In this document: positions 19,797 to 28,090 of the stretch, piece after piece
Layout: every line of letters starts with the position of its first letter
How positions within the stretch are numbered: the stretch's first letter is position 1
Source of the DNA: Vibrio mexicanus
GTDB lineage: Bacteria; Pseudomonadota; Gammaproteobacteria; Enterobacterales; Vibrionaceae
Direction: 5' to 3'
Length of the DNA stretch: 64,000 nucleotides
NCBI RefSeq assembly: GCF_001012815.1
Contig: NZ_JYJP01000068.1
Span: forward strand, 1-64,000
Notes under the pieces: generated by a model
Databases searched by the model: none
Told to the model about the DNA's origin: nothing
The model's input: only the letters and a program-made list of their open reading frames with translations
Made by a program: the position numbers and the translations under genes

Positions 19797-20234
19797 TTAC
19801 CAACAATCCGCAGGAGATTTGGCGCCTGTTTTACTCAATGTAATCACTTCGGAGGTGTTGGATAGACAAGAATCATTTTCTTGTCGACCTTGTGGATCTG
19901 CAATGATGACATAGTCAGAGGTTGGGTTAGCTGGAGAAATAGATAGACTGTATTTGCTCGTATCTATCTCACAGAAGCTACATGTGGAACTTGAAATGAC
20001 CCCACTCGCTGCAGACGCGTAACTTCCGTTATACCCGCTCTCTAGGTGAAGTTGAATTTTGGCAAGATCAGCCAATGCTGCCGAACGATTGGCTTTGATA
20101 GAGTACTGGGTATAGGAAGGGTAAGTCATTGAGGCCAAGATTCCGATTATTACAACAGTGATCATTAACTCGATCAGTGTCATTCCTTTTGCTCTTAAAT
20201 TACTGTTGTTACATGGTTTTTTTCGATTTGTCAC
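19797..20234 (-). CDS. Type IV pilin-like protein (PilE-type minor pilin)
   Basis: The frame is open further upstream, but a GTG at 20234 with AAAAGGA 7 bases upstream is the best start. It gives a 17-residue leader ending in Gly before the class III cleavage motif MTLIELMITVVIIGILASM. The N-terminal hydrophobic helix has Glu at +5. The C-terminal part has paired cysteines (CSFCE and DSCLS...ADCW), the disulfide region typical of PilE-like minor pilins. The leader peptidase PilD would process it at the inner membrane. It is divergent from the fimT-pilW-pilX-pilV operon, with a 99-base gap, and probably contributes to pilus initiation. Confidence 0.9.
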   Translation of the reverse strand: MTNRKKPCNNSNLRAKGMTLIELMITVVIIGILASMTYPSYTQYSIKANRSAALADLAKIQLHLESGYNGSYASAASGVISSSTCSFCEIDTSKYSLSISPANPTSDYVIIADPQGRQENDSCLSNTSEVITLSKTGAKSPADCW

Positions 20235-20333
20235 GAGGCATTCCTTTTCGCATTCAAAGCTATTCTTATCTGGTGGTACCATATGTTCAATGTTGAATAT
20301 GGTGGTGCATGCTATTACACAGGAATTTGGGAA

Positions 20334-20858
20334 ATGACTCGCGGGTTTACCTTAATAGAACTGCTAATTACGCTTTCAGTTTTTGTGTTGATACTTAGTT
20401 TTGCCGTACCAAGCTTTAGCTCAGTGTCAGATGCAGTAAAAATGCGACGACTTGCATCGGAATTAAGTGGCTTTCTTGTTCAGGCTAAATCGGAAGCAAT
20501 AAAAAGAAATGTGGACTTGAGGGTAATGTTTTCGTTTGCGAGTGATGATCCTCAATCAACGGGAAACTGGAGTCTAAAGTTAGTCGATCCTTCTGATAAT
20601 GAGATCCTGTTTTTCGATGGTACTAGCTTTAAAGGCATAACGGTAAAACATAATTACGCATCAGCCATTAATGACCCTCTTCCTGTTAAATTTGAGAAGA
20701 TTAGGGGGCGACCAAATCCAGGAGGAATAACTTTTCATCCTTTCAATAATACAGCTACTCACCTGAAAGCATCCCTTTCCAATCCACCTGGTCGAGTCAA
20801 AATCTGCTCCATGAATACTGAGCTGTATGACTACCCCCATGTTAGGTCTTTGTTATGA
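20334..20858 (+). CDS. fimT: FimT/GspH-like minor pilin
   Basis: The ATG at 20334 (AGGA site upstream) gives a very short leader MTRG before FTLIELLITLSVFVLILSFAVPSF, a perfect prepilin motif. An upstream in-frame ATG exists but would give an unusual leader. The protein has 174 residues. The rest matches the GspH/FimT pattern (MRRLASELSGFLVQAKSEAIKRN early, PGGITFHPF later). It is the first gene of a four-gene minor pilin operon; its stop overlaps the next ATG (ATGA). These pilins prime type IV pilus assembly, and in competent bacteria FimT-like proteins can bind DNA; whether this one does is not shown. Confidence 0.9.
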   Translation: MTRGFTLIELLITLSVFVLILSFAVPSFSSVSDAVKMRRLASELSGFLVQAKSEAIKRNVDLRVMFSFASDDPQSTGNWSLKLVDPSDNEILFFDGTSFKGITVKHNYASAINDPLPVKFEKIRGRPNPGGITFHPFNNTATHLKASLSNPPGRVKICSMNTELYDYPHVRSLL

Positions 20859-21463
20859 ATCGATTGCTTAGTAAAAATAGAGGCTCGTCATTGATTGAGA
20901 TGATGGTAGCGTCTGCCATTGGCATTATTGCGATAGGCATAATTGGTGGCGTTTTTTTGACTGGTCAAAGAGTAGCAAAAGATAGAGCGCTAGAGTTGCT
21001 GCTCATCCAAAGTTTAACAAGTACAATGTTGGTGTTAAAAGAAGATGTTCAACGAGCTGGTTTTGATGGTTCAAATGGTCTGTCACTTAAGCTATCAGGA
21101 GCAACGGATACGATTCAATTAAGTGGTGCTTCTGCTGTTGGCTTTGCCTACTTTAGAGAGGGCTCGCCAGACAGCAAAGATTATCGCAACATTGTTTACA
21201 AGTTGAAGGATGAAAAGCTGAAAATATGCGAAAAAGGGGTAACTGCGTCGGATGAAATCATTACTTTTGATGAAGTTACATCATGCTATTCCCTTTTCGA
21301 TGAGAAAATAATTGATGTTGATACTTTCAACATAACTAAAAAATCGCTAAGTAGCGGAAATACTCACTCGAGTATCACTGATATCGATATAGAAGCATCG
21401 ATCCCAAGTGCAAACATTACTAAATCTATTGCAATTACGGTGAAGCAAAGGAACTGGCAGTAA
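20855..21463 (+). CDS. PilW-like minor pilin
   Basis: 202 residues beginning MNRLLSKNRGSSLIEMMVASAIGIIAIGIIGGVFLTGQRVAKDRA, a prepilin leader with cleavage after Gly10. Glu at +5 is retained although the usual FTLIE is SSLIE. The remainder is a beta-rich head consistent with PilW/PulJ-type minor pilins (position in the operon and the motif DVQRAGFDGSNGL). It overlaps fimT and pilX by 4 and 1 bases, so translation is coupled. Confidence 0.87.
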   Translation: MNRLLSKNRGSSLIEMMVASAIGIIAIGIIGGVFLTGQRVAKDRALELLLIQSLTSTMLVLKEDVQRAGFDGSNGLSLKLSGATDTIQLSGASAVGFAYFREGSPDSKDYRNIVYKLKDEKLKICEKGVTASDEIITFDEVTSCYSLFDEKIIDVDTFNITKKSLSSGNTHSSITDIDIEASIPSANITKSIAITVKQRNWQ

Positions 21464-22770
21464 TGGTAAAAAATTCAGGCTTTGCCACTCTACTAATCAC
21501 ATCAATTCTTCTCTTATGCACGCTCATTTTAGTTCTAGGCAGCTATCAAACCGTTTTTCATCAAATAAAAATAGCGCAGAATGAGGTTGAAGGACGGAAA
21601 AATTACTGGCTGGCTGAGGCTGGTTTAGAGTGCACTTTTTCTTATCTGGCTGCGACCAATAAAGCGGTCAGTGATATTATTGATCCTTCTACTAGACCTG
21701 CTGACTTCTCATCATGGTGTAGTTCCTATTCTTCTCTACCAGAGATTAAGCTACAAAATGGGATAGTCGCTAATTCCTACTATCTTGAAGCGCTTGCTAA
21801 TAATTATGACGTTGAGAAAACAATATTTGAACTGCCTGAGTCAGGTTTTGGTGCCATTCAATCAACGGGGCCGATAGAGCTCATCGGCACGGTAGTGATT
21901 GAGCCAACGGCCAAGCCGATGCCATTAGAGGGAAACGAATATGAATGTATTAGTGTCTCCTTTGCCAAGCAATTTACTTATAAATACGATGCAACGCATG
22001 GCTCCAGTGGTAGGGCAAACGGACTTGAAGTATTTGATCCTTCTCCTAATGCTCCATTTAACGGCTTTGATGGACAGTGCCATAGCGATTACAAATCGGT
22101 AATGCCAAAAAATTCTGTAACATATACGCTAAATGCAAATGACCACTATCGTCAGGAGTTGCCAGCCCCTTTTCAGAAAGATTTCCTCCCTGACCCGTAT
22201 ATGAATCCATTCCCTAAATACTTTGGTATGCCTAAAACGGATTCCAATATCTACGACATCTCACGGGACAGTAGTAAATTTGACTACGTGAGTTTGATTT
22301 CATCATCAGCGACTAATTGTGGTGCGGAAATCACGGACCACTTTGTTTCAGGCCAAACGAAAGGGCTATGGATCGAAGGGAACTGTCATATAGACGCATC
22401 AGTAGCAGCGCATGCAAACGTGTCTCAGATGCTAGTTATCCAAGATGGTGTTTTAGCGGTTGATGGAGCGATGGTTTACAACGGTGTTATTTACCACTTA
22501 GTCGATTATGGCAAGACAAATGTAAAAAATAGAATTGATAACTTTTGGTCTGGACTAGCTTTTCCAAATGATTTTGCAAGCTTTGTAAGCAGTGAAACAG
22601 TAGGAATTCAGTTTGCGTCGGGTTTACCAACCGGAGGGTTGGTGTTCGATTCTCCATTGGGAACAACAACCATTGTTGGTGATATTGACTTGAAGTTCAA
22701 TGCTGCAGCAAATCCTATTAGTCCTGAATTAACGTACCAATGGCAAAGAGGTTCGTGGAATGATCTCTAA
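21463..22770 (+). CDS. PilX-like large minor pilin
   Basis: 435 residues. The N-terminus MVKNSGFATLLITSILLLCTLILVLGSYQTVFHQIKIAQNEVEGRKNYWLAEAGLE is a hydrophobic helix without the canonical leader motif. PilX/GspK-type proteins often show this, including the WLAEAGLE segment. The large C-terminal region has many aromatic residues and four spaced Cys residues. Position between pilW and pilV supports a PilX/GspK-like role at the pilus tip. It is much longer than PilX of Pseudomonas (about 200), so an extra domain of unknown function is present (about residues 130-435). Confidence 0.82.
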   Translation: MVKNSGFATLLITSILLLCTLILVLGSYQTVFHQIKIAQNEVEGRKNYWLAEAGLECTFSYLAATNKAVSDIIDPSTRPADFSSWCSSYSSLPEIKLQNGIVANSYYLEALANNYDVEKTIFELPESGFGAIQSTGPIELIGTVVIEPTAKPMPLEGNEYECISVSFAKQFTYKYDATHGSSGRANGLEVFDPSPNAPFNGFDGQCHSDYKSVMPKNSVTYTLNANDHYRQELPAPFQKDFLPDPYMNPFPKYFGMPKTDSNIYDISRDSSKFDYVSLISSSATNCGAEITDHFVSGQTKGLWIEGNCHIDASVAAHANVSQMLVIQDGVLAVDGAMVYNGVIYHLVDYGKTNVKNRIDNFWSGLAFPNDFASFVSSETVGIQFASGLPTGGLVFDSPLGTTTIVGDIDLKFNAAANPISPELTYQWQRGSWNDL

Positions 22771-23220
22771 ACAGCTTGGATTTAGTCTACTTGAGGTTTT
22801 GATTTCTTTTATACTGATTGGTATCGCTTCCTTAAGCTTGGTAAAATTACAAGTCTATGTTGAGCAAAAGGCGGGGTATGCTGCACAAAGTATTGAAGCT
22901 CTTCACTATGCAGACCGCCAAATGGAGTTTTTTCAGACACGCACAAATATACTGAGTGGTGCGACTAACCTTATCCCATTTGATGATCTAGCCGATCCAA
23001 TTTACTGCCTCAATAAGTCTCACCCAGATGCTGCGTCTGCTGCGTTATCAGGCTCACAGATTCAGTTTATGACTTTTCTTGTACGATAACCCCGGTTTCG
23101 GGTTCACTCGCCAGTGACTTGAAATCAATACAAGTAAAAGCATACTGGACAGATCGAAATGACAAAATACAAAATGTCACGTTGGAGACAATGATCTCCC
23201 GCTACAGTGAGTTTGACTAA
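22760..23220 (+). CDS. PilV-like minor pilin; one frameshift
   Basis: The N-terminus MISKQLGFSLLEVLISFILIGIASLSLVKLQ is a canonical prepilin motif. The frame closes at 23089, but the -1 frame continues without a gap as DFSCTITPVSGSLASDLKSIQVKAYWTDRN and ends at TAA 23218-23220. One missing base near 23061 (ATTC for ATTTC would give ISVYDFSCTI) restores about 153 residues. The cysteine of the first part (PIYCLNKS) then pairs with that of the second (FSCTI). It overlaps pilX by 11 bases and is the last gene of the operon. The break fits the error pattern of this sequence. Confidence 0.85.
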
Positions 23221-23487
23221 ATCGGACGATTTATGAGCTCGGTTTCACCTTGTTCTGACAATCTTATCAATTTGGTTTCTTAAATGTATTGTGTATTGAT
23301 GTGTTTGTGTTTTTATTTTGTTGCACGTCGTTTGGTGTTTTGCAAAATATGTCGCTGTATTTAAAAAAATACTCAGAACCTTGTGCTTTTAATAGACGTA
23401 TTCCTTACAATGTGTAATTGAATATAGCCATGACGACTATACTAAAGGCCACTGGCAACAACATCACATAATACATATGGAGTTACC

Positions 23488-25047
23488 ATGAGTAACCAAG
23501 CTGTAAATCAAGCGCCCGATCTGAAGCCGAGCAGAATGGACCGCTTTTTAAACTTTATTGAACGTGCTGGTAATAAGATCCCAGATCCAGCAATTTTGTT
23601 CTTTTGGGCACTTGTCATTGTATGGGTAGCGTCTGCCCTTCTATCAAACGTTTCGTTTGACCTAATTAACCCTCGTACCGATGAAGCTCTAGTAGTAAAC
23701 AACCTGCTTACTGGTGAAGCTTTAGCAAGTTTCCTTGCAAACATGGTAACAACATTTACTGGCTTTGCACCATTAGGCATTGTATTAGTTGCGATGCTAG
23801 GTGTTGGTGTTGCTGACTCTTCTGGCTTTATTACAACTGGCCTTAAGAAGATGCTTAACTTCACACCAGCTAAGCTACTAACGCCGATGCTTATTCTTGT
23901 GGCGATTGTATCGCACACAGCAGCAGATGCAGGTTACGTACTAGTAATTCCTCTAGGTGGTATCATCTTCCACGCAGCAGGCCGTCACCCTCTAGCGGGT
24001 ATCGCAGCGGCATTCGCTGGTGTATCAGGTGGTTTCTCTGCAAACTTTATCCCTTCTGGTATCGATCCTCTACTTGCTGGTTTCACGCAAACGTCTGCGA
24101 ACGTTCTAGACCCTGACTACGTGATTAACCCTCTAGCAAACATCTTCTTTACTGGTCTATCTTCAGTTGTGGTTATCGCAATTGGTTGGTGGGTAACAGA
24201 GAAGATCATTGAGCCACGTCTTAAAAATACAGCAATTGATGAAGATGCTGAAGAAGCACCAGATCTAGGCACATTCACTGAGATCGAATCTAAAGCATTC
24301 CGTTACGCTGGTTGGGCTATGATGGCGGGTATCGCAGCACTCGTCTTTGCAGTATGGCCTGAGAACTCAGCACTACGTTCTCCTGATGGTGAGATCACGG
24401 CATTCTCTGCACCAATCATGCAGTCAATCGTACCGCTGATCTTCATCCTATTTGTTATCCCGGGTATCGTATACGGCCGCGTTTCTGGCAAGTTCCAAAA
24501 CAGCAACGATGTTATCAAGTCTATGTCTGAGACGATGTCGACTATGGGTGCATACATTGTTATGTCATTCTTCTGTGCTCAGTTCCTAGCAGCATTTGCT
24601 CAGTCAAACATTGGTACTATGCTGGCGCTGTACGGTGCGGAAGGCTTGAAAGCGATGAACCTACCTGGTCAAGCGACTATCGTTGGTATGATTCTACTAA
24701 CTGCGTTTGTTAACCTGCTTGTTGGTTCAGCGTCTGCTAAGTGGGCACTGATTGGTCCAATCCTTGTTCCAATGCTAATGGCGGTTGGTATCTCTCCAGA
24801 GCTATCTCAGGCGGCTTACCGTGTTGGTGACTCTGTATCGAACATCATTTCACCTCTAATGGTATTCTTCCCGCTTGTGGTTGTTTACTGTCAGCGTTAC
24901 GTAAAGTCGACAGGTATCGGTACGCTAGCGTCTCTAATGATGCCTTACTCTATCGCAATGCTAATTGGTTGGACTATTTTCCTACTTGCTTACTGGGCTG
25001 TAGGTATTCCACTAGGTATCGCGGCACCTTACACTTACGCAATGTAA
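23488..25047 (+). CDS. AbgT family transporter (p-aminobenzoyl-glutamate/antibiotic exporter family), copy 1
   Basis: A 519-residue inner-membrane protein with about 12 hydrophobic segments. Family sequences are HPLAGIAAAFAGVSGGFSANF, PSGIDPLLAGFTQTSA, and the C-terminal SASAKWALIGPILVPMLM and RVGDSVSNIISPLMVFFPLV. E. coli AbgT imports p-aminobenzoyl-glutamate; later work on the family (YdaH, MtrF) supports drug/folate-catabolite efflux, so direction is open. It is monocistronic with a GGAGTTACC ribosome binding site and its own terminator. A paralogue lies at 38632-40218. Confidence 0.95.
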   Translation: MSNQAVNQAPDLKPSRMDRFLNFIERAGNKIPDPAILFFWALVIVWVASALLSNVSFDLINPRTDEALVVNNLLTGEALASFLANMVTTFTGFAPLGIVLVAMLGVGVADSSGFITTGLKKMLNFTPAKLLTPMLILVAIVSHTAADAGYVLVIPLGGIIFHAAGRHPLAGIAAAFAGVSGGFSANFIPSGIDPLLAGFTQTSANVLDPDYVINPLANIFFTGLSSVVVIAIGWWVTEKIIEPRLKNTAIDEDAEEAPDLGTFTEIESKAFRYAGWAMMAGIAALVFAVWPENSALRSPDGEITAFSAPIMQSIVPLIFILFVIPGIVYGRVSGKFQNSNDVIKSMSETMSTMGAYIVMSFFCAQFLAAFAQSNIGTMLALYGAEGLKAMNLPGQATIVGMILLTAFVNLLVGSASAKWALIGPILVPMLMAVGISPELSQAAYRVGDSVSNIISPLMVFFPLVVVYCQRYVKSTGIGTLASLMMPYSIAMLIGWTIFLLAYWAVGIPLGIAAPYTYAM

Positions 25048-25090
25048 GATCTAGGGTAGCGAGTCAGTTTGACTTGCGATATAAATTGCC

Positions 25091-25121
25091 AAAGCGCAGT
25101 CCGAAAGGGTTGCGCTTTTTT
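25091..25121 (+). terminator. Terminator of the first AbgT transporter gene
   Basis: Stem AAAGCGCA / TGCGCTTT with an 11-base loop (itself partly paired) and a T run. Confidence 0.85.
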
Positions 25122-25284
25122 GTTTCTGAAATTGACTGTGTTGTCCACGGGTGACGTCTGTTTCACTCGAAAGGTGGTTTGTCACTGACTTGCTCCATTC
25201 CAGTCTCCCCCTATAATCTCGCTACTTTTTCTCTTTCAATAATACCCTCGATAATACGGTTTGATAGATCCTAGTCATCGATGG

Positions 25285-25836
25285 ATGGAGTCTCTTTTGT
25301 CACAGCCCCCGTTTACTTCTGAAGATGAGCAGTTCATGCGCCATGCGATGACTTTAGCCCACAAAGCTGAAAACCAAGGTGAAGTGCCTGTCGGCGCTGT
25401 GTTAGTCAAAGATGGAGAAATTATTGCGGAAGGCTGGAACTGCTCTATCGGTAATCATGATGCAACCTCTCATGCCGAGATAGAGACGATTCGTAAAGCG
25501 GGGGAAGCGCTAGAGAACTATCGTCTACTGGATACAACACTCTACGTAACACTAGAACCTTGCCCAATGTGTGCAGGAGCACTGCTTCATAGCCGTGTGA
25601 AACGCGTGGTGTTTGGCGCGCCAGATCTAAAAGCGGGTGCAGCGGGTTCTGTGCTGAACTTGTTTGAAAGCCAAGCCAGTTACCATTACGCGGATGTTGA
25701 AGGTGGATTGCTGGAAGACGAATGTCGTGAGCAGCTTCAAGCGTTTTTTAAGCGTCGTAGAAAAGAGATAAAAGAGAAAAGAAAGGCTGAAAAAGCAGAG
25801 CAAGAAAAGTCTCTTAAGCAAACATCTAACAAGTAG
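25285..25836 (+). CDS. tadA: tRNA-specific adenosine deaminase TadA
   Basis: It converts A34 to inosine in tRNA-Arg(ACG). From the ATG at 25285 the protein has 183 residues. The zinc site is His63 in HAEIETI, with catalytic Glu65, and Cys93/Cys96 in PCPMCAGALLHSRV. The C-terminal tail (KRRRKEIKEKRKAEKAEQEK) is longer and more charged than in E. coli. An alternative TTG start at 25297 (MSQPPFTSE...) has a better placed GGAG site, so the first four residues are uncertain. A hairpin at the stop codon may terminate it. It is followed convergently by a small basic gene and mltF, an order found in Vibrio. Confidence 0.95.
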   Translation: MESLLSQPPFTSEDEQFMRHAMTLAHKAENQGEVPVGAVLVKDGEIIAEGWNCSIGNHDATSHAEIETIRKAGEALENYRLLDTTLYVTLEPCPMCAGALLHSRVKRVVFGAPDLKAGAAGSVLNLFESQASYHYADVEGGLLEDECREQLQAFFKRRRKEIKEKRKAEKAEQEKSLKQTSNK

Positions 25837-25850
25837 ATGTTTGCTAATTT
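25818..25850 (+). terminator. Probable terminator of tadA overlapping its stop codon
   Basis: A 10-bp stem GCAAACATCT / AGATGTTTGC with a 7-base loop spans the tadA stop and is followed by TAATTTT. Confidence 0.65.
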
Positions 25851-25987
25851 TAACTAATCGCTAGCACGTGCATAAACGCACGATTACGCCATAACACTTT
25901 CTTCTTGATATTCGAAAGCATGCGTTTACGACGATTTGCTGAACCCGACTTCGTTAGTTGCTTTGAACGAAACTTATGTTTTTTCAT
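25850..25987 (-). CDS. Small very basic protein, 45 residues, unknown function
   Basis: This frame is too short for routine gene calling but well supported. The ATG is at 25987 with a strong GAGGAG site 7 bases upstream; the stop is TAA at 25852-25850. It begins MKKHKFRSKQLTKSG and ends FMHVLAIS. Of 45 residues 16 are Lys or Arg and almost none are acidic, like ribosomal or nucleic-acid-binding peptides. I do not recognise a family. It lies between the converging tadA and mltF ends, on the mltF strand. It may be a ribosome-associated or RNA-binding small protein; this is inferred from charge only. Confidence 0.7.
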   Translation of the reverse strand: MKKHKFRSKQLTKSGSANRRKRMLSNIKKKVLWRNRAFMHVLAIS

Positions 25988-26021
25988 AAACAACTCCTCG
26001 ACTTCTGATTTTCTTATAACA

Positions 26022-26041
26022 GAAAGCCCGGGTGGGCTTTC
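26022..26041 (-). terminator. Possible terminator of mltF
   Basis: An 8-bp stem GAAAGCCC / GGGCTTTC with a 4-base loop. The T run on the minus strand is poor (TGTTAT). It lies between the mltF stop and the small basic gene, so it could also be a leader structure of the latter. Confidence 0.4.
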
Positions 26042-26211
26042 GCGCTTCAGTACTTATCTCGACTAAAGCCACTACTTTATTTACATAGAGTTATATGCTT
26101 AGACTGTGACAGAAAAATGAAGTTCCATCACTGTCTTTGCAATAGCATATATATGGTTTTTGGAAGGGAATATCAAGGGGGTAACGTTGAAAAAAGTTAC
26201 CCGATAGGTGA

Positions 26212-27739
26212 TTATTCGGTCAATGTGCTGTCACTAGAGCTGATTGCTCCAGAAAGCTGATTTTCTGCTTCAGACAGGGCGGATTCCGGAGGGGCGATGA
26301 CGGTGAGATCTTCAATACCACCTTCCGATTGATTACGCGATTGTTGCTCTACATGTCCAATGATGGTCTGGTAGTAGCGACGAATATTCTCAACATAGTT
26401 GCGAGCTTCATCGCCACGAGCATAACCGTATCGTGTTTGGCTGTAGTATTTCTTCTGGCGAAGCAGTGGCAAGCGATCTTTAACATCTGCCCAAGCGTCT
26501 GGATTACCACCTTGCGCGCGAGTTAAACGTCTCGCATCCATCATGTGTCCAAAGCCTACATTGTATGAAGCGAGTGCAAACCAGATCTTTTCGTGTTCAG
26601 GAATGCTGTCTGGCACACGAGCAACCATTCTTCTTAGATATTCTGCACCCCTCGGATCGATTGTTCCGGATCTAAGCGATTGTTCACGCCAACACTCTTA
26701 GCGGTTGGCAGCGTCAACATCATCATGCCGCGAACCCCAGTTGGCGACTTAGCCGTTGGATTCCAGTGCGACTCTTGGTAGCCCAATGCCGCGAGTAGTC
26801 TCCAATCGAATTCACCAGAGTATTTTTTAAAGAGTGGCGACCACTTTGGTAACGTGTTATCTAGAGCTCGGATGAAGCACGTGTGTCGACATAATCGAAA
26901 CTGCCAATATGACCGATATACTTTTCTTCTAGAGTTGCTAGGTTGCCGGATTGTTTTTGATTGCCGAAGAACTCAATCATCAATGCATACAGACTTTCAT
27001 CTTCACTGCGGCGAATGAACCATGAGATTGGTTGGTCTTCGGTAAGTTCGAATGCCAGGGCAAGCTCGGGGTAAATACGTTGTGATAGTGAAACCTCGAC
27101 GGAATCGGCAACAGTAAATCGCAAATCCCCTTGAGAAACTTGTTTGAGCAGATCATTAACATCAGCGTTGGAGTCGACTTCGTATTGGAAGTTTTCGTGT
27201 TCGTTTTGAATAGCCGCTAACGTTTTGTTGAAGTGTGAATCACTAATGATTCGAAGTATCGCTTGTCCTTCGTTTTCTTCGATCAGTTTATCTTGGTTGT
27301 TAAGTAGCTGTTCAAGATTACGTGGACGCCAAGTTCCTGGTTTATACACCAACTGTTGGCTGACGTAATAATAAGCCGGACCCGCTCTAAAACGTTGGAT
27401 TCGCTCCTGCGATTGACTCAGTCCTGCCGCAATAATGTCTATCTCGCCATTATCTAGAGCAGGGTAGAGGCTAGAGATGCGATAAGCAGGTTTCATCTCA
27501 AGCTGTACGCCAAGTTCATTAGCAAACTCGCGTGCAAGCTCATAATCCAAACCCGCAGGGCCATCGGGTCCAATATAGAAAGAGAGTTGGTTATTGAGCG
27601 TGCCAACACGCAGAACACCGCGCTCGCGGATCTGGTCTAAATCGCTTTTTGGTTGAGACTCAATTTGACAGCCCATCATAGAGAGACTGGCGCATGTCAA
27701 AATCAGAAACTGCTTCAAATTTATAGAGATTAATGGCAT
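26212..27739 (-). CDS. mltF: Membrane-bound lytic murein transglycosylase F; two frameshifts
   Basis: A lipoprotein signal (SLSMMGC lipobox) is followed by an SBP-like regulatory domain ([33 protein letters not shown]). The second half is a lytic transglycosylase domain with the catalytic-type sequence [10 protein letters not shown] and later [20 protein letters not shown]. The frame breaks twice. Near 26874 (AA instead of AAA on the plus strand), restoring a base changes ...RASSEL-stop into ...[18 protein letters not shown]. Near 26648-26651 (four C instead of five), the repair gives [15 protein letters not shown]. The repaired protein has about 509 residues (E. coli 518). It cleaves peptidoglycan at the inner face of the outer membrane. 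It is divergent from purL, as in enterobacteria. Confidence 0.92.
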
Positions 27740-27878
27740 TTATTTTTAAGTTCTCATTCATCCAGTAAGGTCTTTATATCAGAGCACGGAGCATTGGCAA
27801 AGCAACGCACAGTAAACAAAGATAAATGTGCGCGCCCAATCGTTATGATCGCTGTATTTCAAATTTGACAAAAAAATG

Positions 27879-27894
27879 ACGCAAACGGTTGCGT
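27879..27894 (+). promoter_or_regulatory. PurR operator upstream of purL
   Basis: ACGCAAACGGTTGCGT is a 16-base near-perfect palindrome that matches the PurR box consensus (ACGCAAACGTTTTCNT type). It lies just upstream of the promoter at 27901. Confidence 0.85.
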
Positions 27895-27900
27895 TTGGTG

Positions 27901-27929
27901 TTACATCACAAAATTAATTGCTATATAAT
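27901..27929 (+). promoter_or_regulatory. Sigma-70 promoter of purL
   Basis: TTACAT (27901-27906), a 17-base spacer, and a perfect TATAAT (27924-27929). The transcript would have a leader of about 150 bases before the purL ATG; I see no purine riboswitch in it. Confidence 0.8.
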
Positions 27930-28090
27930 GCGCTCGCAAATGAGAGGTGCAATCGGCATAGGTTTGGAAAACCTTCGGGAATGGATTCGAAGAAAACAAT
28001 GAAATGACGAGGCTTAATAAGGCTTTTGTTATTTTAACCCACTGAATTTATACCAATATCACCTTAATCAATTGCATAAGAGACCTAAGC

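Noticed and set aside
27930..28090. Long purL leader as a purine riboswitch
   Set aside because: I do not see the conserved three-way junction sequences of purine or PRPP riboswitches; a PurR box explains regulation.
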